Below are positions 23,924 through 36,704 of a stretch of 64,000 nucleotides of DNA, one piece after another; the stretch's first letter is position 1; every line of letters starts with the position of its first letter. Below the pieces are notes generated by a model that saw nothing but the letters and a program-made list of their open reading frames with translations, did not search any database and was not told the origin of the DNA. The position numbers and the translations under genes were made by a program. This stretch comes from Anisakis pegreffii (lineage: Eukaryota; Nematoda; Chromadorea; Rhabditida; Anisakidae): positions 1-64,000 of the forward strand of contig JAPYMA010000218.1 in assembly GCA_035041965.1 (NCBI GenBank), in the 5' to 3' direction.

Positions 23924-26900
23924 TCAACTCAATGATGAGCTCTCCACCAAAAACTTTCGTAACCGAACGATAACTAAACAAATAATAACACAAAAACTGA
24001 TCATAAAACTGGAAACAATCAGCTGTAACGTTGACGCATTACTAACGCATATGGATGCTCGCATATTTCTAGAAAGATAATGTGATGTGGTGGTTTGATT
24101 GCGTGCTCCAAGAGGTGTTTCTGATTGCGGCAGGATATCGAATACATCGAGCATTTCAATCTCTCGTGATCTCACATCAACAGTGTGCTCTGCTAGAGTC
24201 AGTCGATCTCGTAACGATGAAATTGCAAATCTGAAACTCAAATCATTACCCACTTCAATGGAAATGCTCTGAGGTCCTTTTCAGGCTTTGCCCCCCTCTG
24301 CCCTTGTAGTTTATTCACAATGCGATAAATTTGGAGCATGACGAACATGAAGCCGCACGGGTAAGTGCTAGAAAGCGTTTGGAAGAGCAAAATTATATTT
24401 CCGCTAAGTACTGATCGGTCGAGAGTATCGTTGTCACTGACACGAATAGCTTGAGGATTTATTATATCATTGCATCGTAAATTTGGTACGGAACATCCAA
24501 GTCGTTGAGAATTTATCTATTTCGTATTAGATGACCCACTATAAACGATACCTTTTCTGTCTCAATGGTTGTGCGCATAAAGGCAGTGGACAGGTTGCTC
24601 CTGGTTCTTTAAGTGATATTGAAATTTGGCATTGGAAGAAAAGTGCTGATCGATCGGCATATTTGAAAACATGTGCTTCCTGAAATTAATTATGGATGGG
24701 AATGAACCAAAAATTCACTGAGAATTCTATTGGAAAGATGAAAATATCGTTGAAATAATACTAAGTTCAAAATTCAATCGACGTAAATGCCCTCCTACCT
24801 GTCCAGCAACGAGATCTTCGGGATATTCCAAGTTTGTGATGATATGTTTGTCGATGGCGCACCCGTCCTCGTTTATCATTTCCACCTTGTTTCCTCGTCC
24901 ATCGTCAATGAAACACGATTGCACAATCATACAGAATGTGTTCTGTGTTTCTGTGGCGCATGTCCATTTGTGATAGACCTTTAAATGTTTTCTACTTCAT
25001 ATGTTCGAATAAGTGGATCGAATCGCTGTTTACGAAACAAACAGATTTTCAGTTTATTCATGATTCGCTATATCTTCTGGCACTGACTATGCCAAAATTG
25101 AAAACTGCAACACTGATACTGGAGGAGTTTTTTTTTCTGCCGAATTTATGATAATTATCTCTTCACGAATGAATTTTCGTCAATCCATGATAGTTTGTAC
25201 ATTTCGAAGTGTTTCCCTGGTAATATGGAAAGAAAGTTAGTTGCTCATTATGATTGCTAAAATCCTTCAATTACATAAGTTCGGTTGAATGTTTTTATTG
25301 GACGTCGGTCGATTCGAGTTTGTCTCTAACTTACTTGCTGTCCAACAATAGCGTATGATACAGGTTCGCCGTTTGGTCCACCATTCAAGATTTCATAGCT
25401 ACATACAGGCATCGGTACTGTCGCCGTAATAAATGCAGTGTTCAGTTCAGCAACCTGAATGAATGTGGAATCGTTCATCAGAAATTTGTTCACGATCAAA
25501 TTCATTCTCATCATTTTGCTTTGCTTCGTCGTGAAGAAACGACAATTTCAGAAAATATTTCTCGGCTATTGGCGTTCTTAATAAAAAAGGTGATCGTATA
25601 AACTCAAGTTACCTGCAATTGCTGATTAACGGTTTTATCGGCTTCCATGTAGAAACATTGAATGTTATACACTCGGTCAACTTTGGTGACAAACTGAAAT
25701 TGAGCAAAAAGTTTGAGAAACGCTGCTATGATGCAGTTTGCAGTTGGACAGAAATTATACTCGCTACATTCACTGATCTGACGACGTTTTAGTGCATCTG
25801 CATGAGCCAGATCAACAATGTGAAATTCGATTCAGTACAAATTCCCAGAGACCAATCATCATGGTAAAATACTCATAATTCGTTAACGCTCATTGAAGTC
25901 CGTCAATGAACATTCAAGGATCTGCAGTCCCATTACTGAGGACGTGCAGTCCGATTGCATTTCGTTTGCAGTCCCATTACTCACCTGAGGATGAAATGAA
26001 ATTACGACAGCTATCGATGTGAAAATGCCACGAGGATTCCTGCAACAAATTTCGTTATTAATACTTCTCATGCACAAACGCGTCCCCATGGAATATTGTT
26101 TCAGACTATCTCTTCAGTCAGTTAAAGTCATGTACGAATCAGTCATTAACTCCAATTGTGAATAATGACTCTTGAATAAATTTTCTGACTATGGATTTGA
26201 ACATATCGTTCGTTATCATTGCGTAATTCGGATAATTATGCAATTTCAGTTTTTTTCTAATGAACGAACATATCAAGCGTTGTCCTCATTGTTTTTTTTT
26301 GTCTAATATTATGTCACCAAATCATTGTGATCGTTACAACGATTGAAAGTATGTGTTGTACATACATATTCACTACAGATGTAAAAAATAATTTGGTAGA
26401 AATCACTCATAAAGATTAAAGTGATATCGTTGAAAACAATGACAATTCTAAGTGGATAAAGTGGTCTGTAGAATTTAAGTGATGTTATTACCCATTACGA
26501 ATATAAAATTGACGCGATCACATAATCAAATAATCAACAAAACTAACAATGAACGCAGTCGAGTCATGCCACATGTCTCGAATTGTAGCGATATCGCTGT
26601 AAATGTTCGTCCGATTAGAGCGTTTCTGCATTCGCCATCATCATAACGACCTTTCACATACAAACGTCCGTTGAAAGGATTTCTGAAATCAGAAAAAACG
26701 ATGCATTGTTTCGAATTCAGGCCATTTGGTTAATGACGAATGATGTGTTAACTTCAACTTCAATCATAATCATCATCTTCCTTTGTTGAGCACATCAAAT
26801 CGCTCGTTAGACATTTGTTCATTTATTTGTTCATTTGATCACGTCAGATCCGTTTTTCACAATAGATTGACTGACTGTATTTAACAAATTTTCTTAGTGA

Positions 26901-27095
26901 ACAAAAACAAAGTGAATTTGAGATTTGCTAAAGATGAAAATCTCGAACAAAATTTGCTTACTTCGTTCTGAAGGTGATTCCAATTGCTTCTCCAGCGCAT
27001 TCCACTTCTGGCTCACCAACTACATCGTTATCCACCGGGATCATCAGAACGCATTGTGCTGCTAGCAAGACACCAAAAATGCATCGGATCAACAT
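23924..27095 (-). CDS. Transmembrane cuticlin (ZP-domain protein)
   Basis: Eight exons (minus): 27095-26962, 26682-26548, 26039-25985, 25693-25613, 25454-25335, 24978-24799, 24679-24552, 24230-23924; 379 residues. A signal peptide (MLIRCIFGVLLAAQCVLM) is followed by PVDNDVVGEPEVEC, the usual cuticlin start, and a ZP module with NPFNGRLYVKGRYDDGEC, FVTKVDRVYNIQCFYMEADK, VPMPVCSYEILNGG, VYHKWTC and FIDDGRGNKVEMINEDGCAI. A furin-type site RQKR lies at 275-278. A membrane span follows at about 346-367 with a short basic tail. Cuticlins are secreted or membrane-anchored, are shed by cleavage after the ZP module, and polymerise in alae and other cuticle ridges (family knowledge). The whole architecture is intact. 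Confidence 0.95.
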
Positions 27096-27999
27096 TGTGG
27101 CAGTAGAAGAAATAACAATAGTATGTAACTTTACCTGAAAATGAAATTCAAAGAAAATTTTCGGCTTCCGCTTGGAATTTTTGAAATGCATTCTTCCGAA
27201 ACAATTTTATTCACAAATCTTCACATGAATTGAAAATCAGTTGCAATCAACAACAACAATTCCCGATAGAAATCACAAACGAATTCGTTCTTAAGCCTCC
27301 ATTATATAGATCTAAAGAAGAGTGCTGAAAAACGTTCGATTCAATCAGCTGACTCATGAACTTGATCAGCTTGACATGAGTTCAGAAGCTGTAGAGAATG
27401 AGGTTGGAAACTGTAACCATTCACAGACGCCAAAATTTTTTCTAGAAATTTTCAGCTGTAATTTGAGGTCGCTGGAAGAAATTGTGAAAATTGCAAGATT
27501 TGCTGATGATCATCTGAAGAAGATCAAATGACCTGTGCCACCACTCTTTCAAATCAGCTGGTTTGATGCGACCTGCTGCTGGTTGTCGTAGTGAAATCAG
27601 AATATGGGATTATGATGTGAACTGAGAAATTCTCGTCGTATTTATATGCGGGCAATCGTTTAGAGCAGCTTTCCAAAAAAGCATTATCATCTTCATTAAA
27701 CCTAATCCTGTCACACAATCGTCACAACAATCATCAATTATCAAAAAAAACTGATGTAAAAAAGGTAGATTGATCATTACGTCCATTTCCCAAGCATCAA
27801 CACAACACAACACAACGCAAACATCTTGTTTCATAAACGGAACAAATGAATATTTCTTCGTTAAAAAAGCGTTTGAATAATGTTTGAAATGTGGCTATTC
27901 ACTTTTCCGATGACGCCCACTCTATTCGCATTCTTATTGTTATATTGCTCTTTCAACAAAATTTTGCCATTAATCTTATCCATTATCTCTTATTTATCC
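27096..27999. other. Promoter side of the cuticlin; possible small + strand exon
   Basis: At 27450-27531 (+), after a TTTTCAG acceptor, a coding-like stretch reads NLRSLEEIVKIARFADDHLK and stops at TGA. Upstream, 27345-27405 also reads plausibly (ELDQLDMSSEAVENE). The two are in one frame, but no start or partner exon is clear. The rest is AT-rich. Confidence 0.3.
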
Positions 28000-28837
28000 T
28001 TATGTATCATATCTTCTGGTTATCTCATTGGATTTTGATCTTCCTTTCACATTCTTCTTCAAATCAATCATCCTATTGATATCTTGTTTAATAACGTCTA
28101 TAGCTGCTGCATATGTTTGCTCATAAACGAGTTTTCTTGCATCTTTGCGTAACGAAACACTGACAGTGAAAGTGAAAGCGATTAACAAAAGCGACTGATT
28201 TGCTCAGCTGACCAATCTCAAAATCATCTTTTTTTAAATCTGTAATAAATATTTTTATTGCATTCTCAATATGATCGCTTTCAATCACATCACAAATCAT
28301 CCGGTAGTAAGGATATTGCGAAAGCAAACTGCAAACATTCAATTCCGCTTTAGAAAGTGAAAGTGAGAAGTTTCTAAATGACCATCAAAAAAAGCCGATA
28401 CCAGCTGATCATCTGTAAACGATTAATTCTCATTGATCAGCAACTTCTTATGCTTCCCATCAGTTTTTTTCGATTATCTACAGCATGAATTTCATTTTCG
28501 AATTTGCTTGAAATGTGACTAAACAAGACAAACATCCGCAGTTTTGTGGACTTTCTCACAATCAATCTGAAATAATTTGATTAATAAAGCAGATTGACGT
28601 TTGCAGAATTAATTTTTGGTGTACGTCGAAGTGAACTGACGACATTCGTCTGCTAACAACATGCATTTTACAATATCGAACATCACTTCTTGAGTTTCCG
28701 TCAGAATTGTGTGAAACTCCAAAAATCTACTCGGTTTTAGATGTGCTTTATAAAAAATATCACACAACTTTGGTCTCCGTTCCAAAAACAACAACACCGA
28801 ACGTTTGTTTGTGCTTAGGTTTTGCAAATACTTTTTA
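28000..28837 (-). CDS. Unidentified multi-exon gene or decaying gene
   Basis: Three coding-like blocks on the minus strand. Block 1, 28837-28625, follows TGATATCAG and reads RSVLLFLERRPKLCDIFYKA then a second helix-like stretch; a GTACAC donor ends it. Block 2, about 28396-28200, reads NVCSLLSQYPYYRMICDVIE. Block 3, 28159-28000, follows CACTGTCAG, reads LVYEQTYAAAIDVIKQDINR and ends at TAA. The residues look like a real helical protein with spaced cysteines, but I cannot join all blocks in phase: block 3 needs a phase-2 donor that is not evident. A further candidate first exon (MNLADDLLTQRWTVIS, 29277-29324) ends in a perfect GTAAGT donor. No family recognised; a pseudogene is possible. Confidence 0.35.
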
Positions 28838-31800
28838 CTGATATCATTTTATAGCGAACCAATTCATTTAAGAAACATCTTTAATTTAACTGAATAGTAG
28901 AGTCACTGCAAATAAATAACAACTGTTGGAAGTTGAATGAACTAGATGAATCGCTTATAATCATTCAATTAACGTTACAATTATAAACTCAAGATATTGC
29001 AGATAAAAGTCAATGGATCATTCGTTCACGAAATATAATAAATTTCTTTGACTGGAAATAGATCAGTACTCCGAATGAGACGATTCCGCATTGTCTCAGT
29101 TTTAGAGGTATGACATTAATCTAGCTTTCCACTCGTTGTGTCTCACTTGAGCTCAACAAATACTCGTGAACATTCATTTGCATATAGTTTGAATTTGAAA
29201 TAAACAACCACTGAACAGTTTCAACTGTCAAGCAAAACAGCTTAAGGTTGGCGACTGCACAAATGATGTTACTTACCCGAAATTACTGTCCACCTTTGTG
29301 TTAACAGATCATCTGCTAAATTCATCGTCAAAATTGATACTGAAAACGAAAATTTCCATCTGAAGTTTTTCACTTGCTTACGCCAAATGGAGAACTTCAA
29401 ATGGAAATTTTTCGTTTTTTTGTTTTTTGTTTTCTTATCAGCTGACCGAACTGCAGCATTTTTATGAGTGTCGATAGTTCGACCCAACAAAGATTATCAA
29501 AAACAATAAGACTATTAGAACGCACCTACTGATTTATTAGAAGCTACAAGGATCTTACATTAGATCACTCGAAAAAAGACAATCATCAGAATATTCGTAA
29601 TGAAAGCGAAATTGCGAAAGTGAAAATTAACGGAACAATTTCATCAATTAATCAAATGACAAAAAAAACATGAAAAAATGGAGAATCTAATCGCTAATAA
29701 TAAATGTTTCAGAAAAAAAACCTCTCCAAACGCATCCTCGTTCAGACAAGATGCGCGATTACTTTACTCATCACAGAAGAAAAAAAACGCCATCATGCCA
29801 ACGTAAATAAAAACAATGATCACAAAAATGCGTGATGAATGATTATATGAATGTAACCAACTTCACAATCTGCGCAATAAGAACAGTCGATTCGCTCAAA
29901 ATCAAGCTCTAAACGAGTTTCAGCGTTCGCGTAATAATGATATCGTAGAAGTCTCGAAGAAGATCAAAGAAATTGAACGAAACTGAAATGCAAATACAAG
30001 AGCATAGAAACGAATGCGAATTATAAGTGAAAGAGAAAGTGATACCAATGCAAAAAAGTGCACAGCTCTAATTCGGTTATTGATATAATATCTTGATACT
30101 ATATTCTTCTTCTATTGTTTTGTTCGCTCATAGATGATAAATGCCCTGCATGAATATACATCATGCTCAGCTGTGACATTCTTGTTTTATTGTGTTCATT
30201 GCACATTCTCAACGGATATACATAAACTAAAATTCTTCGCAAAAACACCTACAAAAAATGCTCTCCACAATCATTATTATGAAGAATACGCATTATTCAT
30301 TGTCGCTTTCGTTGCTCGTTTTCGTCACAGCATGGCAAACAAGTTAGATAATCGTTTAATCCAGTCGTAAATCCAGTTTGCAAAGCTGATTGTTGACGGC
30401 TCAAAGCCCATTATCATCACTCCTCTTGCTTTGTCAACGGGCAAGTACCACACCGGACTTTCACCTTCCAACATCTACAAATATCACATTTAATTTCGTT
30501 CGAGTTTAGTCAGTCATTTGGTTAATTGATCATTACAATCACAACGCTACACCAATCACAAACGTAAGTCATTTTCCTCATTGTTTATTCCTCCGTTAAC
30601 AACAATCAAGTGTTAATGCGAATTTTGAAAAATGAATCGGCAAGGTTGAGTAACAGATTAACTTTTCAACTAAGTTTTGAGACCTTCTCTATTGACCTTC
30701 AGACACTTAAATTGCCTCCAGTGAATCAATCTATAATACACAGTGGGTTATCACGCTAACTTAAAAATTAACCTCACCGTTGAATCAGTCAACGCCCCAT
30801 TAGAATTCGATCAATGAATTGACAGCTGCTCGAATGATGCCTACGTCTACACACTCATTCATGAAAGTTATATTCAGTGATTCTGAATCGCTCTTCTAAT
30901 TCGAGCCATTAGAGCCAAAAATTCCATTACATAGAGTCACGCAGCATCTCGACATTCCTCTAAAATTCTCATCGATTCCGTCGTTATAATCTTCAGTTGA
31001 ATATGCTGAAAATTCTTCGAAACAATGATTGCATAGTAAGAAATTAATGCGGTGGTAAGTTTTTGTGGATGAAATAGTAACGATCGCTGGATTAAGCTGA
31101 GTCTCAGTTATATGAGGCTCCGCATCTGGCAGTACTTATCCGATAGGCTTCGAAAGTATCCATCAAATCAGAATTAGAACACTTCTGCACTGAGTTAGCA
31201 AAAATAATGATACTTCTTGAGTGGCACAGTTCATGTAAGTCGACTTGAAAAAGCATTCACCTTCCTCAGTCAGACATATATTTTAAACGTCCTTCAAAAC
31301 GAGCCGGCAGGGAACTCACTTGGTCAAAAGAACACGTGCACATTTGCAAACTGCTTTACTTATCAGAACGAGCTTGCCGGCGCTAAACATCAATCCAGCC
31401 AACTTGAATACTATCACAGAAGTGAAATCTAAAGCTGCTTTCATCAGCACCGGAAACCATTCTTGAGAGGAATCTACAATGTATGATAATTCTAGCAGTG
31501 GTGATTAATACGTGAAAGTGAAGTTAGAAGCATTCGGAATCAACAATCCCAATTCTGAAAACTATCTTAGACAATTCAGAAAGAAAAAGTGATTTACGAT
31601 TTTAGGTTCATTTAAATTTTAAGTTCAGAAATCATTTAAGTTCATTTAAACGATTTTAAGTTCATTTAAATCAAAATTGCATTCAGTGCAGATACTAACT
31701 TTCATGCAGCATTGACAATAGTAATGATGATGATTTTACCAACAATGTCTTCTATCTTTATCACATGAGAATGACGACGGTAATATGAATGTCGTCATAT

Positions 31801-33643
31801 CAGCATTTGTGAGATTTAGTTGAATTACGTCACAAAAATTGATGAAGAACTATCGAAAGGACGATTGAAATGCGTGTTTTTGCGTGCGATTGACTCTGCT
31901 CTTGTATCATGTGATCATTAATTTTTTGAACATCATGACGAAAACAACGAGAGCAATTGAATGCGTTCGTTCACACATCCACGGATGAATTGCTCTATGC
32001 ATCATATCAGCAGCTAAGAATCGAAACATCCTTCAGCGATGAAACCAATTAATAACAAGTACATCCTTTCAAAGCGACGTCGAAAAATGAAACCACTCTA
32101 ATCTTGCAATGAAATCAACAACTACATGAAAATTGATATATCTGAAGATTTGACGTAAGCATGTTGTTTTTTCAGAAATTTTCACTTCATAACAGTTGAA
32201 ACTATTAAATCAATAAGCAAGTAATCCAATCAAAAAATCGCAACAGTGAGTAGTTTATCGAATATGCGACCAATTTGGATGCTTTCATTTGCTATACCGA
32301 TAAAATCTCATAATCAAATACAATGAATGTGAGAAGCAATGCAAATTTCAAAATAAAATTTTCAATGTCCATATATGCGTGCAACTGTCTGTCATAAATA
32401 AACCAAAACAAGCGAAAATCGTCCGAATGAAATTCAACGGTCAACACACAAACAACCGCTGAACTAAAGTAAATGGCAAACGAGCAATCGTCAAAAATGC
32501 AAAATTGAGACAATGCTCGCAACTGATGCTGAACGCAGTTTATATATTCACCAAAAGCCGCATGTCAACATCCTCTTCAATTGACTACCTTGCATTTTTA
32601 TTCAGCGAAAAAAATGAGCGAAAACAAAGCCACGATTATTAACATACTATTTGCCGGATGCTTATCCTTCGTTCACTTCAAATAAATCAAATAAATCTTA
32701 CGTAAATCATATAAATAAATCAAATCACTTCTAACATTCTTCCATTCGCAGACATTATAAGTGGAGTTGTTTTTTTTCGTGATCTTACTCACATCAGGAA
32801 AACAAAGATAATATTACTAGCTGAAACCTGGCATAACAAACTGCCTTAAAAGGATGTTTGCCGTCAAGAATTGAAGCTATCTGAAGAGGTACTGAAGAGT
32901 TATGCAGTAGATTCTGGGCATGAGCAATTCCTAAAGTAAATCTAAAATTTCTGGACCAGAAGGTTCTGAATGATTGAAATTGCAGAATGATTATCATTGA
33001 ATCTTATCTTGTTTCCATCTTGAGCAGTAAGTACCATTTGAAAGGGTCAAGAATTGGTTTGTGTGTACGATCAGTTTTTGACTAACCTGAGGCCATCATC
33101 CTCATAGATTTCGCTCAAGTGCTCACCACTATACTTCCATACCTGACTTCACCTCAACGAATCCGCAGATGTCCTTTTCATTCGGTCATCTCTCATTCAT
33201 CTTCATATTTCATCGTCACTACGACTTTCTTTTTTTTTCAATGGCGTAACAATAGTTACGAATTCACAAGACGACCGCTAACTTCTTTTCATGCATTCAT
33301 TCATTTTTTGCGTATCTCTCTTCTCTTTCGTCGTATGCACTCTTTTTATCTGTGAATTCTAATATTTAAGGAACTCCCTTTCTATTCAATTTTGCAGCAG
33401 GAAATCAACTTCAGCGAGTTGCTCAAACAAGAATTATTAGAAAAATAAATTCGTCGGAGAGAATCTTTATATCATTAACAAAACATCTTTAAAATAAACT
33501 CAGAAGATAAAATGCTTGCTAGATATATGTCAAAAGTATTTGTTCACAGGAGACTAATCTTGATCTGAATGCCACATAGAACGAGAATGCCTTTCGAGTG
33601 TCCTATGTAAACCAGAGTAACTACCTTAGCTCATGCTGCTAAT
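28838..33643. other. Long non-coding stretch
   Basis: AT-rich with many short frames, none with recognised domains or convincing splice support. An inverted repeat at 29347-29366 and 29393-29412 (GAAAATTTCCATCTGAAGTT against its complement) could form a hairpin. No RNA gene identified. Confidence 0.5.
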
Positions 33644-34186
33644 TAGTGTGGTTTGGGGGTAGAAAAAAAGTCGGGGACGGGGAATTTCGGGTATCCCCGA
33701 ACTTCCCCCAAAACAATGGATACAAACACGGCTTGTGGTGAATTCAGCCGATCGACGGCTCTTGCATGTACATGAGGAGACAAAGAAACTTCTCAATGGG
33801 ATAAGACCTCCGTTATCCTACTCATTTGCATGTGTGAATTGCGAAATATTTCTTTGTGTGATATCAGCTAATAAGTAATATCATTTTGAATCAAATATGA
33901 CAGCGCTACCTAATACACTTCTTTGATCATCGCTTCCTCCACTACAGATTAGAATCCTGTATGTTCTTATAAATTATATGATTCATTCATTACTCACCAG
34001 TAGCGACGCACAAGACGAGACAAAGAAAGTAATAACAAATTCATAGAGCAGCAAAAATTTATCTGTCGGGGAAAAGCGAGGAATTTTTCGAAATTTCGGG
34101 GAACGCCAACGGTTCTGGAAAAGTCGGGGACGGGGAAAATCGGGTATTTTCGGAAATAAATCCCTGAAATTCCCCGCAACACGCTA
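33644..34186. mobile_element. Probable short inverted-repeat element with G-rich ends
   Basis: The left end reads TAGTGTGGTTTGGGGG and the right end, complemented, TAGCGTGTTGCGGGG, an imperfect inverted pair. Inside each end is a direct repeat, AGTCGGGGACGGGGAA followed by TCGGGTAT, at 33669-33694 and 34122-34147. Base composition differs sharply from the AT-rich surroundings. No transposase frame. A target-site duplication is not clear. Confidence 0.45.
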
Positions 34187-35156
34187 CTTCGAACTCAAAT
34201 TGAACAAGTATTTTGCAGTGCAGAATAGGTCATTCTATTCGTGTTGTTGCTTATGAAATCGAATGCGATGTGGACTGCAGTAATATAGCACGATAACTTC
34301 TGCTCATCACAGCTTGAGTCGGAACATTTTCCCAATGTTATTGAGAGCAGTCTTTCATAAGGCTGTTTTTGATAAAGTGTCCTCCAGTGATATTCACTGC
34401 CGCCAGATTAGCTTCTTGCAGTGTTGATCAAAATTTTGCGAATTTCCATGAAAAACATTCGATATGGACATCAAGATTCGAAGATTTCGCTGTTTAACAT
34501 TGTTTTTATCTTTTAATCACATCCAAACTTCGTGTAGCAAATGAAAGTGAAAACAACAAACAATCAAGAAGAAGAGTTCCATTGAAGAGAGAGCAAAACA
34601 ACACAGAACGATGCTGATGACTGCTACTTCAAACAAGTTTTTTGCGTTTTAGTTGTCAGCCAATGCGTAATGATTATCGTTATCGTTATCATCGTAACGT
34701 TATATAACCTGTTATTATCAACACAAACTAAACGATAATCCGTAATGAATAATCCATCAAAAGATGCTCTCTCGCGCCTTCATTGCATGATTTATAAGAT
34801 CGATAAAATAGCATACTGAACCTGTTTCATCATGAATTGATTATCGATTAAAACAATAACAGCTCCTTTTTATGGGCACAGGCTTCGAAAACGGATCTCT
34901 TTTAGCAATGGAACTTGCTACACTCACTTCATTTCAACATTTAAATCTGTGGAGTTCAATTGGCTGCAACTCAGCTGATTCATTTCGTGACTAGTTCGGT
35001 TGCTACACTTTCTTAGAACAGTTAGTAAAATTACCAGTTCATTAATGATTTTACAATTATATATCTTCAACAAACTGCGGAATTCCATGAAAAATGACCG
35101 TTGTGATTGCGTATTGATATACACCAGAAATTGATCTCACATGCGAGCAGATATTT
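34187..35156. other. Non-coding gap
   Basis: AT-rich, nothing recognisable. Confidence 0.5.
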
Positions 35157-35242
35157 TAAATTTCGAAACAGTATAAGACTCCAGTTTCGGTATTTTTAAT
35201 ACCTTAAATTTCGAAACAGTATAAGACTCCAGTTTCGGTATT
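35157..35242. repeat. 48-bp period tandem duplication
   Basis: TAAATTTCGAAACAGTATAA and the following bases occur at 35157-35194 and again, identical, at 35205-35242. Confidence 0.9.
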
Positions 35243-36704
35243 AAACAGTATTTTAAATTTTTAAACAAGTAGGATCTTATCTTTAAATGTTAGCTTATTT
35301 TGCAATCTTGTCCAATTGAGATTCATATTGTCCTTGCAATTCGTTCTCTCAATTGAGATTCATATTCAATTTCAGCAAGTGCATCAACTAAAGTTCAACC
35401 AGCAGTAAGATAAACAAATGATGCTACAGTCTCGCTGAATACAATACGCTGTTGTTCAGTACGCTAATCGCACTTAATCTCATTTTTCTGGAGTGTCAAC
35501 TTATACGCACGACTCTGACGATGCATGCACGTAAACATATAAGCCTATTCAGCAATATGTGTTTACTGCTATGTTTCGCATTGCAAACTCAGATCATTTT
35601 CGTTATGGTCGTTGTCTTATGGCTGATCGTATTGTTATTATTAGATTTATTATTATTGCTCATATCATTAGGTGAATGCAATGCGCTTGCAATTCGTTCT
35701 CTCAATTACAATATAACAGCTATATGACCGTTTATTGGACCCCCGAATGTGAACTGCTTCTATCTGACGAGTCATTCTGAGCAGGTCATGCAACTTTAGA
35801 TTGCGTAACAACGTTTACCACTTCAAGCCGTTTACTAACATCTTACTGTCGCCAACCATACAGTCGTCCAACACAGCACTTATTCCTCTTGATATGCGCA
35901 ATTCAATTTCCACAACAGTTTCATCATGGCTTGTAGTTAATATTTGGCTTAGTTTCGCGAATAGTTTCGTCGATTGTATAATAAATTTCAATCACTGAAT
36001 TATTCACGCACACGAGAAAGACACTTTGAAAAAACTTCACCACTTTTTTAAAATGAGAGTGTGACCACTAAAGATAATCCAAATATGCGTTAAATCGCAC
36101 TAGTGTTCGCTGAAGACCTAAAAATCCGATACATTCAGATCATCATCATCACTTTATCGCACAAACAAATTTTATCTGGTTGAGTGGATACCTTAACTAA
36201 GATGCGATAGTAACCATCAAAAGATATCCAATTTATACTATTCAGTTTCTTGTCAACAGGCGAATAACAAACAATGTTCACATTGGGAAGATGATTTCTT
36301 CCTTCACAAAATTTTTGAGATGGATTCGTCTCATATTATGGAACAAATTGAAACCAATAAAGGCGAATTTATTTCACTTCGTAATCTCACTACTAATATC
36401 TTCATAGCTGAATTATCCAGCATTCAGCGCAAGTACTGCATCAAAAAATAATAAACATCACAAACATGAAACATAATATAGGTTAGCACCCTCAAATACA
36501 CACATAAAACAACATAAGTTACCACCTCCATGTTTCGTTCTCTAAATTTTGCATGAAGCCCTTTTAAAGGGAGTCTGAGGTTAAGTTACTTCAAACAGAG
36601 TCTAACTCTTTCCACTGCATAAAGGATTGAATAAAAGAGGTGCACCAGCTGAATAACCATTGAATTAAGTCTAAAATAAGCGTGAAATAACCAAACGTGT
36701 AACA
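35243..36704. other. Non-coding gap downstream of the bHLH gene
   Basis: Small repeats of CTTGCAATTCGTTCTCTCAATT at about 35334 and 35690. No gene seen. A TTTATT (AATAAA on minus) at about 36368 could end the bHLH transcript. Confidence 0.4.

Noticed and set aside
24421..24551. Extra cuticlin exon between the RQKR exon and the last exon
   Set aside because: An open stretch (GCSVPNLRCND) exists, but no acceptor fits its frame, while the last exon at 24230 completes the split Arg codon exactly.
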